Shown here piece after piece: positions 24,794-33,618 of a stretch of DNA of 64,000 nucleotides (position 1 is the stretch's first letter; the number at the start of each line of letters is the position of its first letter). A model generated the notes under the pieces. It did no database searches. It worked only from the letters and a program-made list of their open reading frames with translations, and was not told where the DNA came from. The translations under genes and the position numbers were made by a program. The stretch lies in NCBI GenBank assembly GCA_902530635.1, contig CACABC010000003.1, positions 1-64,000 on the forward strand, given 5' to 3'. The DNA comes from an uncultured Pelagibacteraceae bacterium. Lineage in GTDB: Bacteria > Pseudomonadota > Alphaproteobacteria > Pelagibacterales > Pelagibacteraceae.

Positions 24794-26206
24794 ATGGAAA
24801 AAAAAGCAAAAATTATAGCCACTTTAGGTCCAGCAATATATAGTGAAAATAAGTTAAAAAAGCTTGTAGATCTCGGTGTAGATGCCTTTAGAATTAATTT
24901 TGGTCATAACACCAATAGTATTAATAAGATAGTTTCAAAAATTCGTAAAGTTGAAAAAAAAAATGGAAAAAAATTATCTCTTATAGCTGACCTTCAAGGT
25001 GTAAAACTTAGAATAGGCAAAGTTAAAAATGAGAACCAACGAATCAAGTTTAATCAACGATTTATATTTGATATTAAAAAAATTACTGGTGATTCAAAAA
25101 GAGTAAATTTTCCTCATCCCAAAATAATTAAAAAATTAAAAAAAGGTAATAAGATTTTAATTGATGATGGAAAGTATTTATTTACAGTAATTAGTAAAAA
25201 GGGAAATGCAGTAACTACAAAATGTCGTAGTCAAAATTGTATATTAAAAAGTAATAAGAGTTTTCATGTCCCAAATATAGATATTACTTTTAATAAACTA
25301 ACAGAAAAAGACAAAAAAGATATCAAGATTGCAGTTAAACTTGGTTGTAATTGGGTTGCTTTGTCTTATTTACAAAATGAAAAGCTGATACATGAAACAA
25401 GGAGACTAATAAAGAAAGATATGGGCATTATCTCAAAAATTGAAAATAAATATGCTCTTAAAAATATTAATAAGATTATCCAAGCTACGGATTCAATAAT
25501 GATTGCCAGGGGGGATTTGGCAATTGAAATTGGCCATAGTGAAGTTCCAAAAGTTCAATTAAGTCTTATAAAAAAAAGTTCTCAATTTTCAAAATCTGTA
25601 ATTGTTGCTACTCAAATGTTAGAAAGCATGATTAAAAATAACACACCAACACGGGCAGAAATAAATGATATTGCAACTGCGATATTTCAGGGTGCAGATA
25701 CATTAATGCTCTCTGCAGAAACAGCTATTGGCAAATTTACTACTCAAACTGTTTCTACTATGGCCCAAACTATTCAATCTACTGAAAAATATAAAAGAGA
25801 ACATATAGAAGATTTTAAAAATTCTATTATTACAAATAAAGATCCAGTTAAATCTATTCTTCGCTCTGTAAAAGATATTGCTTACAATCCAAAAGTTAAA
25901 GCTATAATAGTGTTTTCTAATTCTGGTAAATCTGCAAAACTTGTTTCATCAATGCGTCCAGCTGCGAAAATAGTAACTATTTCACCTAACATAAATGTAA
26001 GCAGACAAGTATCATTGCTTTGGGGTGTACAATCTATAAATAGCAGAGATGCAAATGGATGGAAAGATATGATGTCTATTTCTAAGAAAATTATAAAAAA
26101 ACTTAAATTTATTAAAAAGAATGACTTTGTTATTATAACAGCAGGTTTACCTTTTGGTAAAGCAGGTATGACTAACATGGTTAGGTTATATAAAGTTGGT
26201 TCTTAA
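24794..26206 (+). CDS. pyk: Pyruvate kinase
   Basis: 470 residues. AKIIATLGPAIYSENKLKKL with AFRINFGHN is the N-terminal nucleotide- and metal-binding region. The catalytic Lys is in GIISKIENKYAL, and MIARGDLAIEIG and TRAEINDIATAIFQGADTLM with LSAETAIGKF are the family core. The C-terminal domain from about residue 350 is the usual allosteric domain. It makes pyruvate and ATP from phosphoenolpyruvate. It pairs divergently with pfkA (65-base gap), so the two irreversible glycolytic steps are encoded together. This pair is bracketed by tRNA-Leu sequences, which suggests that the cassette was acquired. Confidence 0.95.
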   Translation: MEKKAKIIATLGPAIYSENKLKKLVDLGVDAFRINFGHNTNSINKIVSKIRKVEKKNGKKLSLIADLQGVKLRIGKVKNENQRIKFNQRFIFDIKKITGDSKRVNFPHPKIIKKLKKGNKILIDDGKYLFTVISKKGNAVTTKCRSQNCILKSNKSFHVPNIDITFNKLTEKDKKDIKIAVKLGCNWVALSYLQNEKLIHETRRLIKKDMGIISKIENKYALKNINKIIQATDSIMIARGDLAIEIGHSEVPKVQLSLIKKSSQFSKSVIVATQMLESMIKNNTPTRAEINDIATAIFQGADTLMLSAETAIGKFTTQTVSTMAQTIQSTEKYKREHIEDFKNSIITNKDPVKSILRSVKDIAYNPKVKAIIVFSNSGKSAKLVSSMRPAAKIVTISPNINVSRQVSLLWGVQSINSRDANGWKDMMSISKKIIKKLKFIKKNDFVIITAGLPFGKAGMTNMVRLYKVGS

Positions 26207-26268
26207 TGAAAAAAAATTTGTTTAAACTAGAGCAAGACTAGAGCATAAAGAGATAAAAGAATTATTTT

Positions 26269-26298
26269 TTGCCAAAATAAATAATTAATGTATATATA
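26269..26298 (+). promoter_or_regulatory. Candidate promoter of tRNA-Leu
   Basis: TTGCCA at 26269-26274 and an alternating TATATATAT run from 26291, giving a -10 with 16 to 18 base spacing. The tRNA starts at 26308, about 10 bases downstream. Confidence 0.4.
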
Positions 26299-26307
26299 TG
26301 TAGGAAA

Positions 26308-26392
26308 GCCCTCGTGGTGAAATGGTAGACACAAAGGACTTAAAATCCTTGCCCGCAAGGGAGTGCCAGTTCGAGTCTGGCCGAGGGCACCA
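26308..26392 (+). tRNA. tRNA-Leu (anticodon TAA)
   Basis: 85 bases including the encoded CCA. The acceptor stem GCCCTCG pairs with CGAGGGC, the anticodon arm AAGGAC-TTAAAAT-CCTT carries TAA, a class II long variable arm GCCCGCAAGGGAGT is present, and the T arm contains GTTCGAGTC. The D loop is one base shorter than in the truncated copy at 23592. Confidence 0.97.
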
Positions 26393-26406
26393 AAAAATTT
26401 TGAAAA

Positions 26407-27594
26407 ATGTCAGAAAATAAAGATTCGATTTTGATTTTGTTTAAAGAAAGAAAAAAAGAAACTCCCAATTCCTTTTTTTATGAAAGAAAATTTTCAAGAA
26501 AATATAAGACTAAAATTATTTATATTTCTGATTATTTAACTCTAAGCAACAAAAAACTTGCAAATAAAATTAACAAAGTTATTAAAGATCAAAATATATC
26601 TGTTGTTTTGTTTGAGGGCGATCATATATCAATATTTGATATAAAGTTTCTTGAACTTATTGATAGCAATGTAAAAAAAGGCTTGTTCCTTCAGGATGAT
26701 TATATGTACCATTATATTAACAGGGTTACAGCATCAGCATGCGATTTCGTATTTACAGGTTGTCCATTATCAGTTTTAAAATTTCAGGAGCTTGGGTATA
26801 AATCACTTTTTCTTCCAGTAGAATCTGACGGTTCGATTTTTAAAAATTATGGAGAAAAAAAAATCTATGATGTTTTATTCTTTGGTAGAGTAAAAAATAA
26901 CAGGAGTGAAATTACTAATTATCTAAAGCAAAAAAGTATTAATGTAATGGAATGTGGACCCTATGACTCTATAAGTGATACACCAGAAAAACTTGCAAAG
27001 TTAATAAACCAATCAAAAATTGTATTAAATTTTACTGAGTCTGATAATACAAATAAAAAAAGAAATCCCTTATCACATATAAAATTTTCTTACGAAATGA
27101 AGGGCAGGGTCTATTTTACAGGTTTATGCGATTCACTGTGTGTATCTGAATATGCACCTTCGAATGAATTATTATTTAACAATAAAGAACTTCCATACTT
27201 TAAAAGTAAAGACGAATGTTTAAATGTCGTAAAAGATTTTTTATCAAATGATTCTAAATTATTAGAAGCAACTAAGAAGTATAAAGAGAAATGTTTGGAA
27301 TATGAAGATAGCAACTATATAAAGAAAATAAAAAATTTTATTGATGACAAAACAAAAGAGAGTAAACGAGTCGAACTAAATATTCCATATTGGTATGAAT
27401 TTATTTTTTTTAAAAAAAATATTATGTTGAGATTTAGATCGAACAAGTTTTTTTCTTTTTTTAATCAAATAATTGAGTCTACTTTTTTGACAAAATATAA
27501 ATCAAAATTTATGATACCAATTTATGTTATATATAGTCTTATTGCCTCAATTTTCTTTATATTTAAATATCCACTTTCTAAACTTAAATCATGA
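26407..27594 (+). CDS. Glycosyltransferase-like protein (CgeB/GT1-like)
   Basis: 395 residues. It lacks a crisp motif, but the middle part resembles the two-domain CgeB-like glycosyltransferases: KGLFLQDDYMYHYINRVT, then DFVFTGCPLSVLKFQELGYK, the Rossmann-like DVLFFGRVKNNRSEITNYL, and SKIVLNFTESDN followed by KGRVYFTGLCDSL, which would be the donor-binding half. A hydrophobic segment near the C-terminus (about 365-385, IYVIYSLIASIFFIFKYP) could anchor it at the membrane. It starts 14 bases after tRNA-Leu and overlaps nadK by 4 bases. A role in surface glycan synthesis is inferred; donor and acceptor are unknown. Confidence 0.65.
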   Translation: MSENKDSILILFKERKKETPNSFFYERKFSRKYKTKIIYISDYLTLSNKKLANKINKVIKDQNISVVLFEGDHISIFDIKFLELIDSNVKKGLFLQDDYMYHYINRVTASACDFVFTGCPLSVLKFQELGYKSLFLPVESDGSIFKNYGEKKIYDVLFFGRVKNNRSEITNYLKQKSINVMECGPYDSISDTPEKLAKLINQSKIVLNFTESDNTNKKRNPLSHIKFSYEMKGRVYFTGLCDSLCVSEYAPSNELLFNNKELPYFKSKDECLNVVKDFLSNDSKLLEATKKYKEKCLEYEDSNYIKKIKNFIDDKTKESKRVELNIPYWYEFIFFKKNIMLRFRSNKFFSFFNQIIESTFLTKYKSKFMIPIYVIYSLIASIFFIFKYPLSKLKS

Positions 27595-28352
27595 AAAAAT
27601 TAAATTTCATTTTTGACAACACTAAAAAGGCCAAAGCTTTAAAGAAAAAAATTTTGAGTAATTATAAGAATTATTCAATTAAAAAATCAGAAATTATAGT
27701 AATTGGTGGAGGTGACGGTTTTATGCTTAAGACTATAAAAAAATTTTATAAAATTAATAAGCCATTCTATGGAATTAATTGTGGCTCTATAGGATTTTTA
27801 CTTAACAAATATGTTTCAAAAGATATTCATACTAAAATTAATAGGGCAAAAGTTACAACTATTTATCCGCTACAAATAAATACTATAAATAAATCAAGAA
27901 AAACAAAGTCATTTTTAGCTGTGAATGAATTGTCTTTATTAAGGCAAAGCAAACAGACAGCTTTTCTTAAATTAAAAATTAATCAAAAAGTTTTAATTAA
28001 AAAATTAATTGGAGATGGTATTTTATTATCTACCCCGGCTGGAAGCACAGCTTATAATTTATCGGTAAATGGTCCTATTCTATCTCTAAATTCAAAAAAA
28101 TTAGCAATTACACCTATAAGCCCTTTTAGACCGAGAAGATGGAGTGGAAGAATAATTTCTGATAAAAATGTTGTCTATATCAGTAATTTAGACCCTAAAA
28201 AGAGGCCTGTAGCTGCAGTTGCTGATAATAATGAAATTAGAAATATTATTTCTGTAAAAGTAAAAATAAATAAAAAAATTAAATTTAAACTTCTATTTAA
28301 TTCAAGTGAAAGTTTATTTAAAAAAATTAAATCTGAACAAATAAGAAGGTAA
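27591..28352 (+). CDS. nadK: NAD kinase
   Basis: 253 residues. The catalytic GGGDGFMLKTIKKF is at 39-52, followed by NCGSIGFLLNKY and the second conserved region GDGILLSTPAGSTAYNLSVN. NadK phosphorylates NAD+ to NADP+ with ATP or polyphosphate. It overlaps the preceding glycosyltransferase-like gene by 4 bases and the next open frame begins one base after its stop, so it belongs to a three-gene unit. Confidence 0.95.
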   Translation: MKKLNFIFDNTKKAKALKKKILSNYKNYSIKKSEIIVIGGGDGFMLKTIKKFYKINKPFYGINCGSIGFLLNKYVSKDIHTKINRAKVTTIYPLQINTINKSRKTKSFLAVNELSLLRQSKQTAFLKLKINQKVLIKKLIGDGILLSTPAGSTAYNLSVNGPILSLNSKKLAITPISPFRPRRWSGRIISDKNVVYISNLDPKKRPVAAVADNNEIRNIISVKVKINKKIKFKLLFNSSESLFKKIKSEQIRR

Positions 28353-28353
28353 C

Positions 28354-28656
28354 TTGTTAAAAACGATAATTATAATTTCCATTTTTTATTTTATAGCAAA
28401 TTATATAATTAAAAATTTAAAACATCTAAGAACAGGAGAACCTGACGAAAATAATACAAATTATTGGATGTTTACCTATGATTTTAAAGATAGAAAAAAG
28501 AGCTCGATTTTTGATAAAGACTCAATAGAAATTCTTGAAAAAAGAAAAATCAAAAATAAATTGATAATTTTGTTGTATCTAACAGTCGTTATTTTATTTA
28601 TATATTCAAATTTATTTTTTACCCAAATTCTTCTATTCATACTAGAAAAGAATTAA
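28354..28656 (+). CDS. Small two-helix membrane protein, unknown
   Basis: 100 residues from a TTG start directly after nadK. A hydrophobic helix lies at about 4-20 and a second at about 71-95; the loop between is polar and contains NYWMFTYDFKDRKKSSIF. I do not recognise the family. Translation from TTG one base after the nadK stop implies coupling. No ATG occurs early in the frame, so the TTG start is a choice by elimination. Confidence 0.6.
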   Translation: MLKTIIIISIFYFIANYIIKNLKHLRTGEPDENNTNYWMFTYDFKDRKKSSIFDKDSIEILEKRKIKNKLIILLYLTVVILFIYSNLFFTQILLFILEKN

Positions 28657-28726
28657 TAAACAACGTGACCATAATGGTTTATAAAGGCTTTAAATAAATA
28701 AAAACTTTTGTTTTAATAGTCATTAA

Positions 28727-29926
28727 ATGAAAATTCTTTGTATACTTTATGATGATCCAAAAGGAGGAATGCCAAAAAGTTATCCAGTATCCTCTCTTCC
28801 TAAACTAGAAAAATATCCAGACGGCATGAAATTACCTAGTCCAAGCTCTATAGATTTTAGGCCAGGTGAATTATTAGGTTGTGTATCAGGAGAATTGGGA
28901 TTAAGAAAATTTTTAGAGTCAAAAGGACATAAACTAGTTGTAACTTCAGACAAAGATGCAAAAGGATGTGTGGCGGATAAAGAATTAGTCGACGCAGATG
29001 TCGTAATCTCACAACCGTTTTGGCCATACTATTTAACTAAAGAAAGAATAAAATCTGCAAAAAATTTAAAAATGGCTATTACAGCCGGAATTGGTTCTGA
29101 CCATGTTGATCTTCAGGCTGCAATGGATAATAAAGTGGATGTTGTAGAAGTTACTTATTGTAATTCAAGGTCTGTAGCAGAACATATTGTTATGATGATT
29201 TTATCTCTGGTTAGAGATTACCATAACCAACATCAAATTGTTAACGAAGGTGGATGGAATATTGCTGATGCAGTTCAAAGGTCTTACGATGTTGAAGGAA
29301 TGCACGTAGGCACAGTAGCAGCTGGACGAATTGGACTAGATGCATTAAGAAAAATGAAACCTTTCGATGTACATCTACACTACTTTGATAGACACAAATT
29401 ACCTGATGGTGTGGAAAAAGAATTAAATTTAACATTTCACGATTCTGTAGAGTCACTCGTCAAAGTTTGTGATGTAGTAACTATAAATTGTCCTCTTCAT
29501 CCTGAGACTGAAAACTTATTTGATGACAAATTAATAAGTAAAATGAAAAAGGGAGCATATATAGTTAATACTGCTAGAGGAAAAATTTGTAATAGAGAAG
29601 CAATCGCCAAAGCTTTGAAATCAGGTCAACTAAGTGGTTACGCTGGAGATGTTTGGTTTCCACAACCAGCACCAAATGATCATATTTGGAGAACTATGCC
29701 TAATCACGGTATGACACCACACACTTCTGGAACTTCACTGTCTGCTCAAGCAAGGTATTCTGCTGGAGTAAGAGAAATTTTAGAATGCTTCTTTGACAAA
29801 AAACCTATAAGAGATCCTTACTTAATAATTAAAGATGGAAAACTTGCTGGTATGGGAGCCCACTCATACAGTAAAGGTAGTGCCACAGGTGGTTCCGAAG
29901 AAGCTGCTAAGTATAAAAAGAAATAA
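28727..29926 (+). CDS. fdh: NAD-dependent formate dehydrogenase
   Basis: 399 residues of the D-2-hydroxyacid dehydrogenase superfamily. Catalytic positions match those known for the Pseudomonas-type enzyme: Ile122 in AGIGSDH, Asn146 in TYCNSRSV, Arg284 in NTARGKIC, Gln313 in FPQPAPND and His332 in TPHTSGTS. The nucleotide fold is GTVAAGRIG near 195-203, with Asp221 in YFDRHKLP setting NAD specificity. It oxidises formate to CO2 and gives NADH, without metal or flavin cofactors. In SAR11-type cells this fits oxidation of C1 units from methylated compounds. It stands alone, with 70 bases upstream and a tRNA-Thr downstream on the other strand. Confidence 0.96.
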   Translation: MKILCILYDDPKGGMPKSYPVSSLPKLEKYPDGMKLPSPSSIDFRPGELLGCVSGELGLRKFLESKGHKLVVTSDKDAKGCVADKELVDADVVISQPFWPYYLTKERIKSAKNLKMAITAGIGSDHVDLQAAMDNKVDVVEVTYCNSRSVAEHIVMMILSLVRDYHNQHQIVNEGGWNIADAVQRSYDVEGMHVGTVAAGRIGLDALRKMKPFDVHLHYFDRHKLPDGVEKELNLTFHDSVESLVKVCDVVTINCPLHPETENLFDDKLISKMKKGAYIVNTARGKICNREAIAKALKSGQLSGYAGDVWFPQPAPNDHIWRTMPNHGMTPHTSGTSLSAQARYSAGVREILECFFDKKPIRDPYLIIKDGKLAGMGAHSYSKGSATGGSEEAAKYKKK

Positions 29927-29942
29927 ATATAGATTATTATTT

Positions 29943-30018
29943 TGGTGCCCCCACACGGACTCGAACCGCGAACCTACTGATTACAAATCAGTTGCTCTAC
30001 CAATTGAGCTATGAGGGC
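29943..30018 (-). tRNA. tRNA-Thr (anticodon TGT)
   Basis: 76 bases with encoded CCA, on the minus strand. Acceptor GCCCTCA pairs with TGGGGGC (one G-U), the anticodon arm ACTGA-TTTGTAA-TCAGT carries TGT, and the T arm contains GGTTCGAGTCC. It lies between fdh and rlmB. Confidence 0.97.
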
Positions 30019-30026
30019 CTGCTGCA

Positions 30027-30055
30027 GTATTAAATAAAAGTTCTATATATATCAA
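30027..30055 (-). promoter_or_regulatory. Candidate promoter of tRNA-Thr
   Basis: On the minus strand TTGATA (30055-30050), a 17-base spacer, then TAATAC (30032-30027). Transcription would begin within a few bases of the tRNA 5' end at 30018. The -35 box overlaps the last codons of rlmB. Confidence 0.5.
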
Positions 30056-30804
30056 GATTTTTCTTTCTTTACATTTAAATAGTGAAAAACTATTGATGCA
30101 CTATTTGCTATATTAAGGCTCTCCACATTTTTATTTATATTAATATGAAATAAAAAATCAGAATTTTTTTTGGTTTGAAAATTTAGTCCATATCCCTCCG
30201 ATCCAAATAGTAGAACATTATTACCTTTCCACTCATGTTCGGTGAAATCTCTTTTACTTTTGCCATCAAAGCCACTTACCCAAAAATTTTTAGATTTTAG
30301 GTATTTAAGAGTGGTATTTATATTTGATACTTGAAATATATTTATCATTTCAGTACATCCACTAGCACTTTTATATAATAATTTACTTTCACTAGGATAA
30401 GATCTTTCTTTAACAATAATACCATCAATATTAAAGGAAGCGGCACTTCTTATAATTGACCCAATATTTCTTGGGTCTGTTACCTCTTCTAAAGCTACTA
30501 AGTTTATGTCATTTCTATTTAAATTTTTATTTACAAAATCTTTTACACTTAATTCTTCTAAATGTTCTATCTCCGCAACTAGGCCCTGATGTGAAAGATC
30601 CTCTCTAGAACAGTATTTATCGAGCTCTTTTTTTGTCTTGTAAAAAAGACTAACATCTTTAAGTAAATTAATATGTTGATTCTCTGTGTTTATTTTCTTT
30701 TTAGAATCCTCTGTTAAAAATAATCTAATTACCCTCCTGGAGGGGTTTTTTAATGCCCCAATTACAGCATGCCTACCAACGATGTAAAAAGTACTTTTTT
30801 TCAC
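30052..30804 (-). CDS. rlmB: 23S rRNA 2'-O-methyltransferase, RlmB/TrmH family
   Basis: 250 residues. The N-terminal substrate-binding domain starts YIVGRHAVIGALKNP; the SPOUT catalytic domain holds the three family motifs: EEVTDPRNIGSIIRSAASF near 135-155, LLFGSEGYGLNF near 205-216 and VESLNIANSASIVFHYL near the end. RlmB methylates the ribose of G2251 in 23S rRNA. TrmH-family paralogues acting on another RNA cannot be excluded, but the N-domain and length fit RlmB. Confidence 0.88.
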   Translation of the reverse strand: MKKSTFYIVGRHAVIGALKNPSRRVIRLFLTEDSKKKINTENQHINLLKDVSLFYKTKKELDKYCSREDLSHQGLVAEIEHLEELSVKDFVNKNLNRNDINLVALEEVTDPRNIGSIIRSAASFNIDGIIVKERSYPSESKLLYKSASGCTEMINIFQVSNINTTLKYLKSKNFWVSGFDGKSKRDFTEHEWKGNNVLLFGSEGYGLNFQTKKNSDFLFHININKNVESLNIANSASIVFHYLNVKKEKS

Positions 30805-30858
30805 TAAATTTTTAAGTTTCTTTTAAATAAATAGCATATTTAAATGCAAAATGATTTA

Positions 30859-30887
30859 TTGCATTTATCAATTAAGATGCTTATAAA
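30859..30887 (+). promoter_or_regulatory. Promoter of the tRNA-Tyr/tRNA-Gly/tuf operon
   Basis: TTGCAT at 30859-30864, a 17-base spacer, then TATAAA at 30882-30887. It precedes tRNA-Tyr by about 50 bases in the otherwise empty gap 30805-30939. Confidence 0.5.
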
Positions 30888-30939
30888 ACCCTTGTTGTTG
30901 AATGCTTTTTAAGTTATTGGGTATCCCCTACGGTGAATT

Positions 30940-31025
30940 GGAGGGGTACCAAAGCGGTCAAATGGGGCGGGCTGTAAACCCGTTGACTTCGGTCTTCGAA
31001 AGTTCGAATCTTTCCCCCTCCACCA
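30940..31025 (+). tRNA. tRNA-Tyr (anticodon GTA)
   Basis: 86 bases including CCA, class II with a long variable arm (TTGACTTCGGTCTTCGAA region). Acceptor GGAGGGG pairs with CCCCTCC, the anticodon loop CTGTAAA carries GTA, and the T arm contains GTTCGAATC. It is first in the tRNA-tRNA-tuf operon. Confidence 0.96.
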
Positions 31026-31070
31026 AACTTAATAAGTGTTTTATAATAGAGAGTGAAAAGTTTGGATTGT

Positions 31071-31144
31071 GCGGGTGTCGTATAATGGTAATACCTCAGA
31101 TTTCCAATCTGATGCTAGGGGTTCGATTCTCCTCATCCGCTCCA
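31071..31144 (+). tRNA. tRNA-Gly (anticodon TCC)
   Basis: 74 bases including CCA. Acceptor GCGGGTG pairs with CATCCGC (one G-U), the anticodon arm TCAGA-TTTCCAA-TCTGA carries TCC, and the T arm contains GGTTCGATTC. It lies 45 bases after tRNA-Tyr and 38 bases before tuf. Confidence 0.97.
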
Positions 31145-31182
31145 AATGAAGTTTAAATTTATATATAAAGAAGAGGAAAAAA

Positions 31183-32376
31183 ATGGCGGACAAGAAAAAA
31201 TTTGAAAGAAACAAACCTCATTGTAACATTGGTACAATAGGACACGTGGATCATGGAAAAACAACTTTAACAGCTGCTATAACAAAAGTACTAGCTGAAA
31301 AAGGTGGTGCGGAATTTATTGCTTACGATCAAATTGACAAAGCACCTGAAGAAAAAGAAAGAGGAATTACAATTTCAACAGCTCACGTTGAGTATGAAAC
31401 TGAAAAAAGACATTATGCCCACGTAGATTGTCCTGGTCACGCAGATTATGTTAAAAACATGATTACTGGTGCTGCACAAATGGATGGAGCAATATTAGTT
31501 GTTAATGCTGCTGATGGTCCAATGCCTCAAACACGAGAACATATCCTTTTAGCAAGACAAGTAGGTGTTCCTGCCATAGTTGTTTTCTTAAATAAAATTG
31601 ATCAAGTTAAAGACAAAGAACTTGTTGAATTAGTAGAAACAGAAATTCGTGAACTTTTAACTTCATACAAATTTCCTGGAGATAAAATTCCAATAGTTAA
31701 AGGATCTGCGCTAAACGCTGTTGAAGGAAAAGATGAAGCAACTGGAAAAAATGCAATTATGGAATTAATGAAAGCAGTTGATGATACTATTCCTCAACCT
31801 GCTAGACCAAAAGACAAACCTTTCCTAATGCCTGTTGAGGATGTTTTCTCTATTTCAGGTCGTGGAACTGTTGCAACTGGTAGAGTTGAACAAGGTGTTG
31901 TTAAAACAGGAGAGGAACTTGAGATAGTTGGAATAAAAGATACCAAAAAAACTGTGATAACTGGTGTAGAAATGTTTAGAAAAATTTTAGATACAGGTGA
32001 AGCAGGAGATAATATTGGAGCTCTTCTTAGAGGTGTTGAAAGAACAGATATTGAAAGAGGTCAAGTATTAGCTAAACCTGGATCAGTAACTCCACACACT
32101 GAGTTTGAAGCACAAGCATATGTTTTAAAGAAAGAAGAAGGCGGAAGACATACTCCTTTTTTTACAAAATATAGACCGCAGTTTTATTTTAGAACGACGG
32201 ACGTTACAGGAGAAGTAACCCTTCCATCTGGAACTGAAATGATTATGCCTGGTGATGATGCGAAATTTAATGTTAAACTTATAACTCCAATAGCTATGAG
32301 TGAAAAACTTAATTTTGCTATCAGAGAAGGCGGTAAAACAGTTGGAGCTGGAGTGGTAACCAAAATTATTAAGTAA
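31183..32376 (+). CDS. tuf: Elongation factor Tu
   Basis: 397 residues. The P loop is [14 protein letters not shown] near residues 18-31, the switch II motif [20 protein letters not shown] follows, and the guanine-specificity motif reads [10 protein letters not shown]; domains 2 and 3 are complete to the end [12 protein letters not shown]-Tu delivers aminoacyl-tRNA to the ribosome. This copy lies between tRNA-Gly and tRNA-Trp/secE. The usual second copy between fusA and rpsJ is absent here, so this may be the only tuf gene. A GAGGAA ribosome-binding site precedes the ATG. Confidence 0.99.
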   Translation: MADKKKFERNKPHCNIGTIGHVDHGKTTLTAAITKVLAEKGGAEFIAYDQIDKAPEEKERGITISTAHVEYETEKRHYAHVDCPGHADYVKNMITGAAQMDGAILVVNAADGPMPQTREHILLARQVGVPAIVVFLNKIDQVKDKELVELVETEIRELLTSYKFPGDKIPIVKGSALNAVEGKDEATGKNAIMELMKAVDDTIPQPARPKDKPFLMPVEDVFSISGRGTVATGRVEQGVVKTGEELEIVGIKDTKKTVITGVEMFRKILDTGEAGDNIGALLRGVERTDIERGQVLAKPGSVTPHTEFEAQAYVLKKEEGGRHTPFFTKYRPQFYFRTTDVTGEVTLPSGTEMIMPGDDAKFNVKLITPIAMSEKLNFAIREGGKTVGAGVVTKIIK

Positions 32377-32382
32377 GCTACT

Positions 32383-32458
32383 AGGAGTGTAGCTCAATTG
32401 GTAGAGCGCCGGTCTCCAAAACCGGAGGTTGGGGGTTCGATTCCCTCCGCTCCTGCCA
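32383..32458 (+). tRNA. tRNA-Trp (anticodon CCA)
   Basis: 76 bases including CCA. Acceptor AGGAGTG pairs with CGCTCCT, the anticodon arm CCGGT-CTCCAAA-ACCGG carries CCA, the T arm contains GGTTCGATTCC, and the discriminator is G. It sits between tuf and secE, the classical location. Confidence 0.97.
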
Positions 32459-32479
32459 AAAAATAAATGAATATACTAT

Positions 32480-32671
32480 ATGAGAAATCCATTAAAATTT
32501 TTACAAGAAGTTAAACAAGAGGCTTTTAAAATTACTTGGCCAACCAAGAAGGATACTCTTACTGGTTCACTTATGGTTTTTGTTCTTGCCAGTCTTGCAG
32601 CCGTATTCTTTTTATTACTTGATCAAATTTTAAGATTTTTTTTAAATATAATTTTAACCATTAATTTTTAA
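32480..32671 (+). CDS. secE: Preprotein translocase subunit SecE
   Basis: 63 residues, the short single-helix type of SecE. The amphipathic N-terminal part NPLKFLQEVKQEAFKITWPT contains the conserved E-x-x-K-x-x-W-P pattern, and one membrane helix runs from about 29 to 58. It clamps SecY in the inner-membrane translocon. The position between tRNA-Trp and nusG is conserved across bacteria. The nusG start follows the stop directly. Confidence 0.95.
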   Translation: MRNPLKFLQEVKQEAFKITWPTKKDTLTGSLMVFVLASLAAVFFLLLDQILRFFLNIILTINF

Positions 32672-33196
32672 ATGAACTGGTATATTGTACAAGCTTATTC
32701 AGGTTTTGAAAACAAAGTAGCAGATACGATAAAGGATATAATGTCCAAAAACTCATTAGAAACTAGTTTAGGCGAAATACTTGTTCCTACACATAAAGTT
32801 GTAGAGGTAAAAAAAGGAAAAAGAACTCAAAAACAGAAAAAATATTTTCCTGGTTATGTTTTAGTAAAGTTAGATTTAAACAAAAACATTTATCATAAAA
32901 TTAAAAATATTCAAAAAGTAAGTGGTTTTCTTGGACCAGAGGGTAGTCCAGTTCCAGTATCAGAAAAAGAAATTAAAAAAATTATGGGACAAATAGATGA
33001 AACAGAGGCAAATCCCTCTGCGGGAATTACTTTTGAAGTTGGTGAAAAGGTAAAAGTAAGCGATGGGCCTTTTGCATCTTTTACTGGTCTTATCGAAGAA
33101 ATTGACGAAGAAAAATTAAGACTTAAAGTTTCAGTTTCAATTTTTGGCAGACCAACACCTGTTGACTTGGAATTTACACAAGTGGAGAAAACATAA
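32672..33196 (+). CDS. nusG: Transcription termination/antitermination factor NusG
   Basis: 174 residues. The NGN domain starts [19 protein letters not shown] and contains [14 protein letters not shown]; the KOW domain near residues 122-150 reads [20 protein letters not shown]. NusG binds RNA polymerase and couples it with the ribosome or Rho. Its last base overlaps the first base of rplK. Confidence 0.98.
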   Translation: MNWYIVQAYSGFENKVADTIKDIMSKNSLETSLGEILVPTHKVVEVKKGKRTQKQKKYFPGYVLVKLDLNKNIYHKIKNIQKVSGFLGPEGSPVPVSEKEIKKIMGQIDETEANPSAGITFEVGEKVKVSDGPFASFTGLIEEIDEEKLRLKVSVSIFGRPTPVDLEFTQVEKT

Positions 33197-33618
33197 TGGC
33201 AAAAGAAATAGCTGGATACGTCAAATTACAAATTAAAGGTGGGCAAGCGAACCCTGCTCCACCAGTAGGACCTGCTTTAGGACAAAGAGGAATTAATATC
33301 ATGGAATTTTGTAAAGCTTTTAATGCTAAAACAAAAGCATTAATGGGCAAACCTGTTCCTGTAGTAATTACCGTTTACAAAGATAAAAAATTCGATTTTA
33401 TTATTAAAACTCCTCCAGCTTCACATTTTATTAGAGAAGCGGCAAAATTACAGAGCGGATCTAAAGAACCGGGCAGAGTTATTGCTGGCTCAATTACCAT
33501 GAAGCAAGCTGAGGCAATAGCAAAAGAAAAAATGAAAGATCTTAATGCTCACGATTTAGAAGAGGCAACCAAAATCATATGTGGTTCAGCAAGATCAATG
33601 GGGATAGAAGTTAAATGA
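33196..33618 (+). CDS. rplK: 50S ribosomal protein L11
   Basis: 140 residues, the standard length. [20 protein letters not shown] and [15 protein letters not shown] form the N-terminal domain that contacts elongation factors and RelA; the C-terminal domain binds the GTPase-centre 23S rRNA and ends in [12 protein letters not shown]. The stop overlaps the rplA start by 4 bases. Confidence 0.98.
   Translation: MAKEIAGYVKLQIKGGQANPAPPVGPALGQRGINIMEFCKAFNAKTKALMGKPVPVVITVYKDKKFDFIIKTPPASHFIREAAKLQSGSKEPGRVIAGSITMKQAEAIAKEKMKDLNAHDLEEATKIICGSARSMGIEVK

Noticed and set aside
26230..26250. Short direct repeat CTAGAGC near the tRNA-Leu
   Set aside because: Seven bases repeated once in AT-rich spacer is not enough to support an attachment site.
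30902..31156. 84-codon open frame on the plus strand
   Set aside because: It lies across tRNA-Tyr and tRNA-Gly, both with full cloverleaf pairing, so it is an accidental frame.
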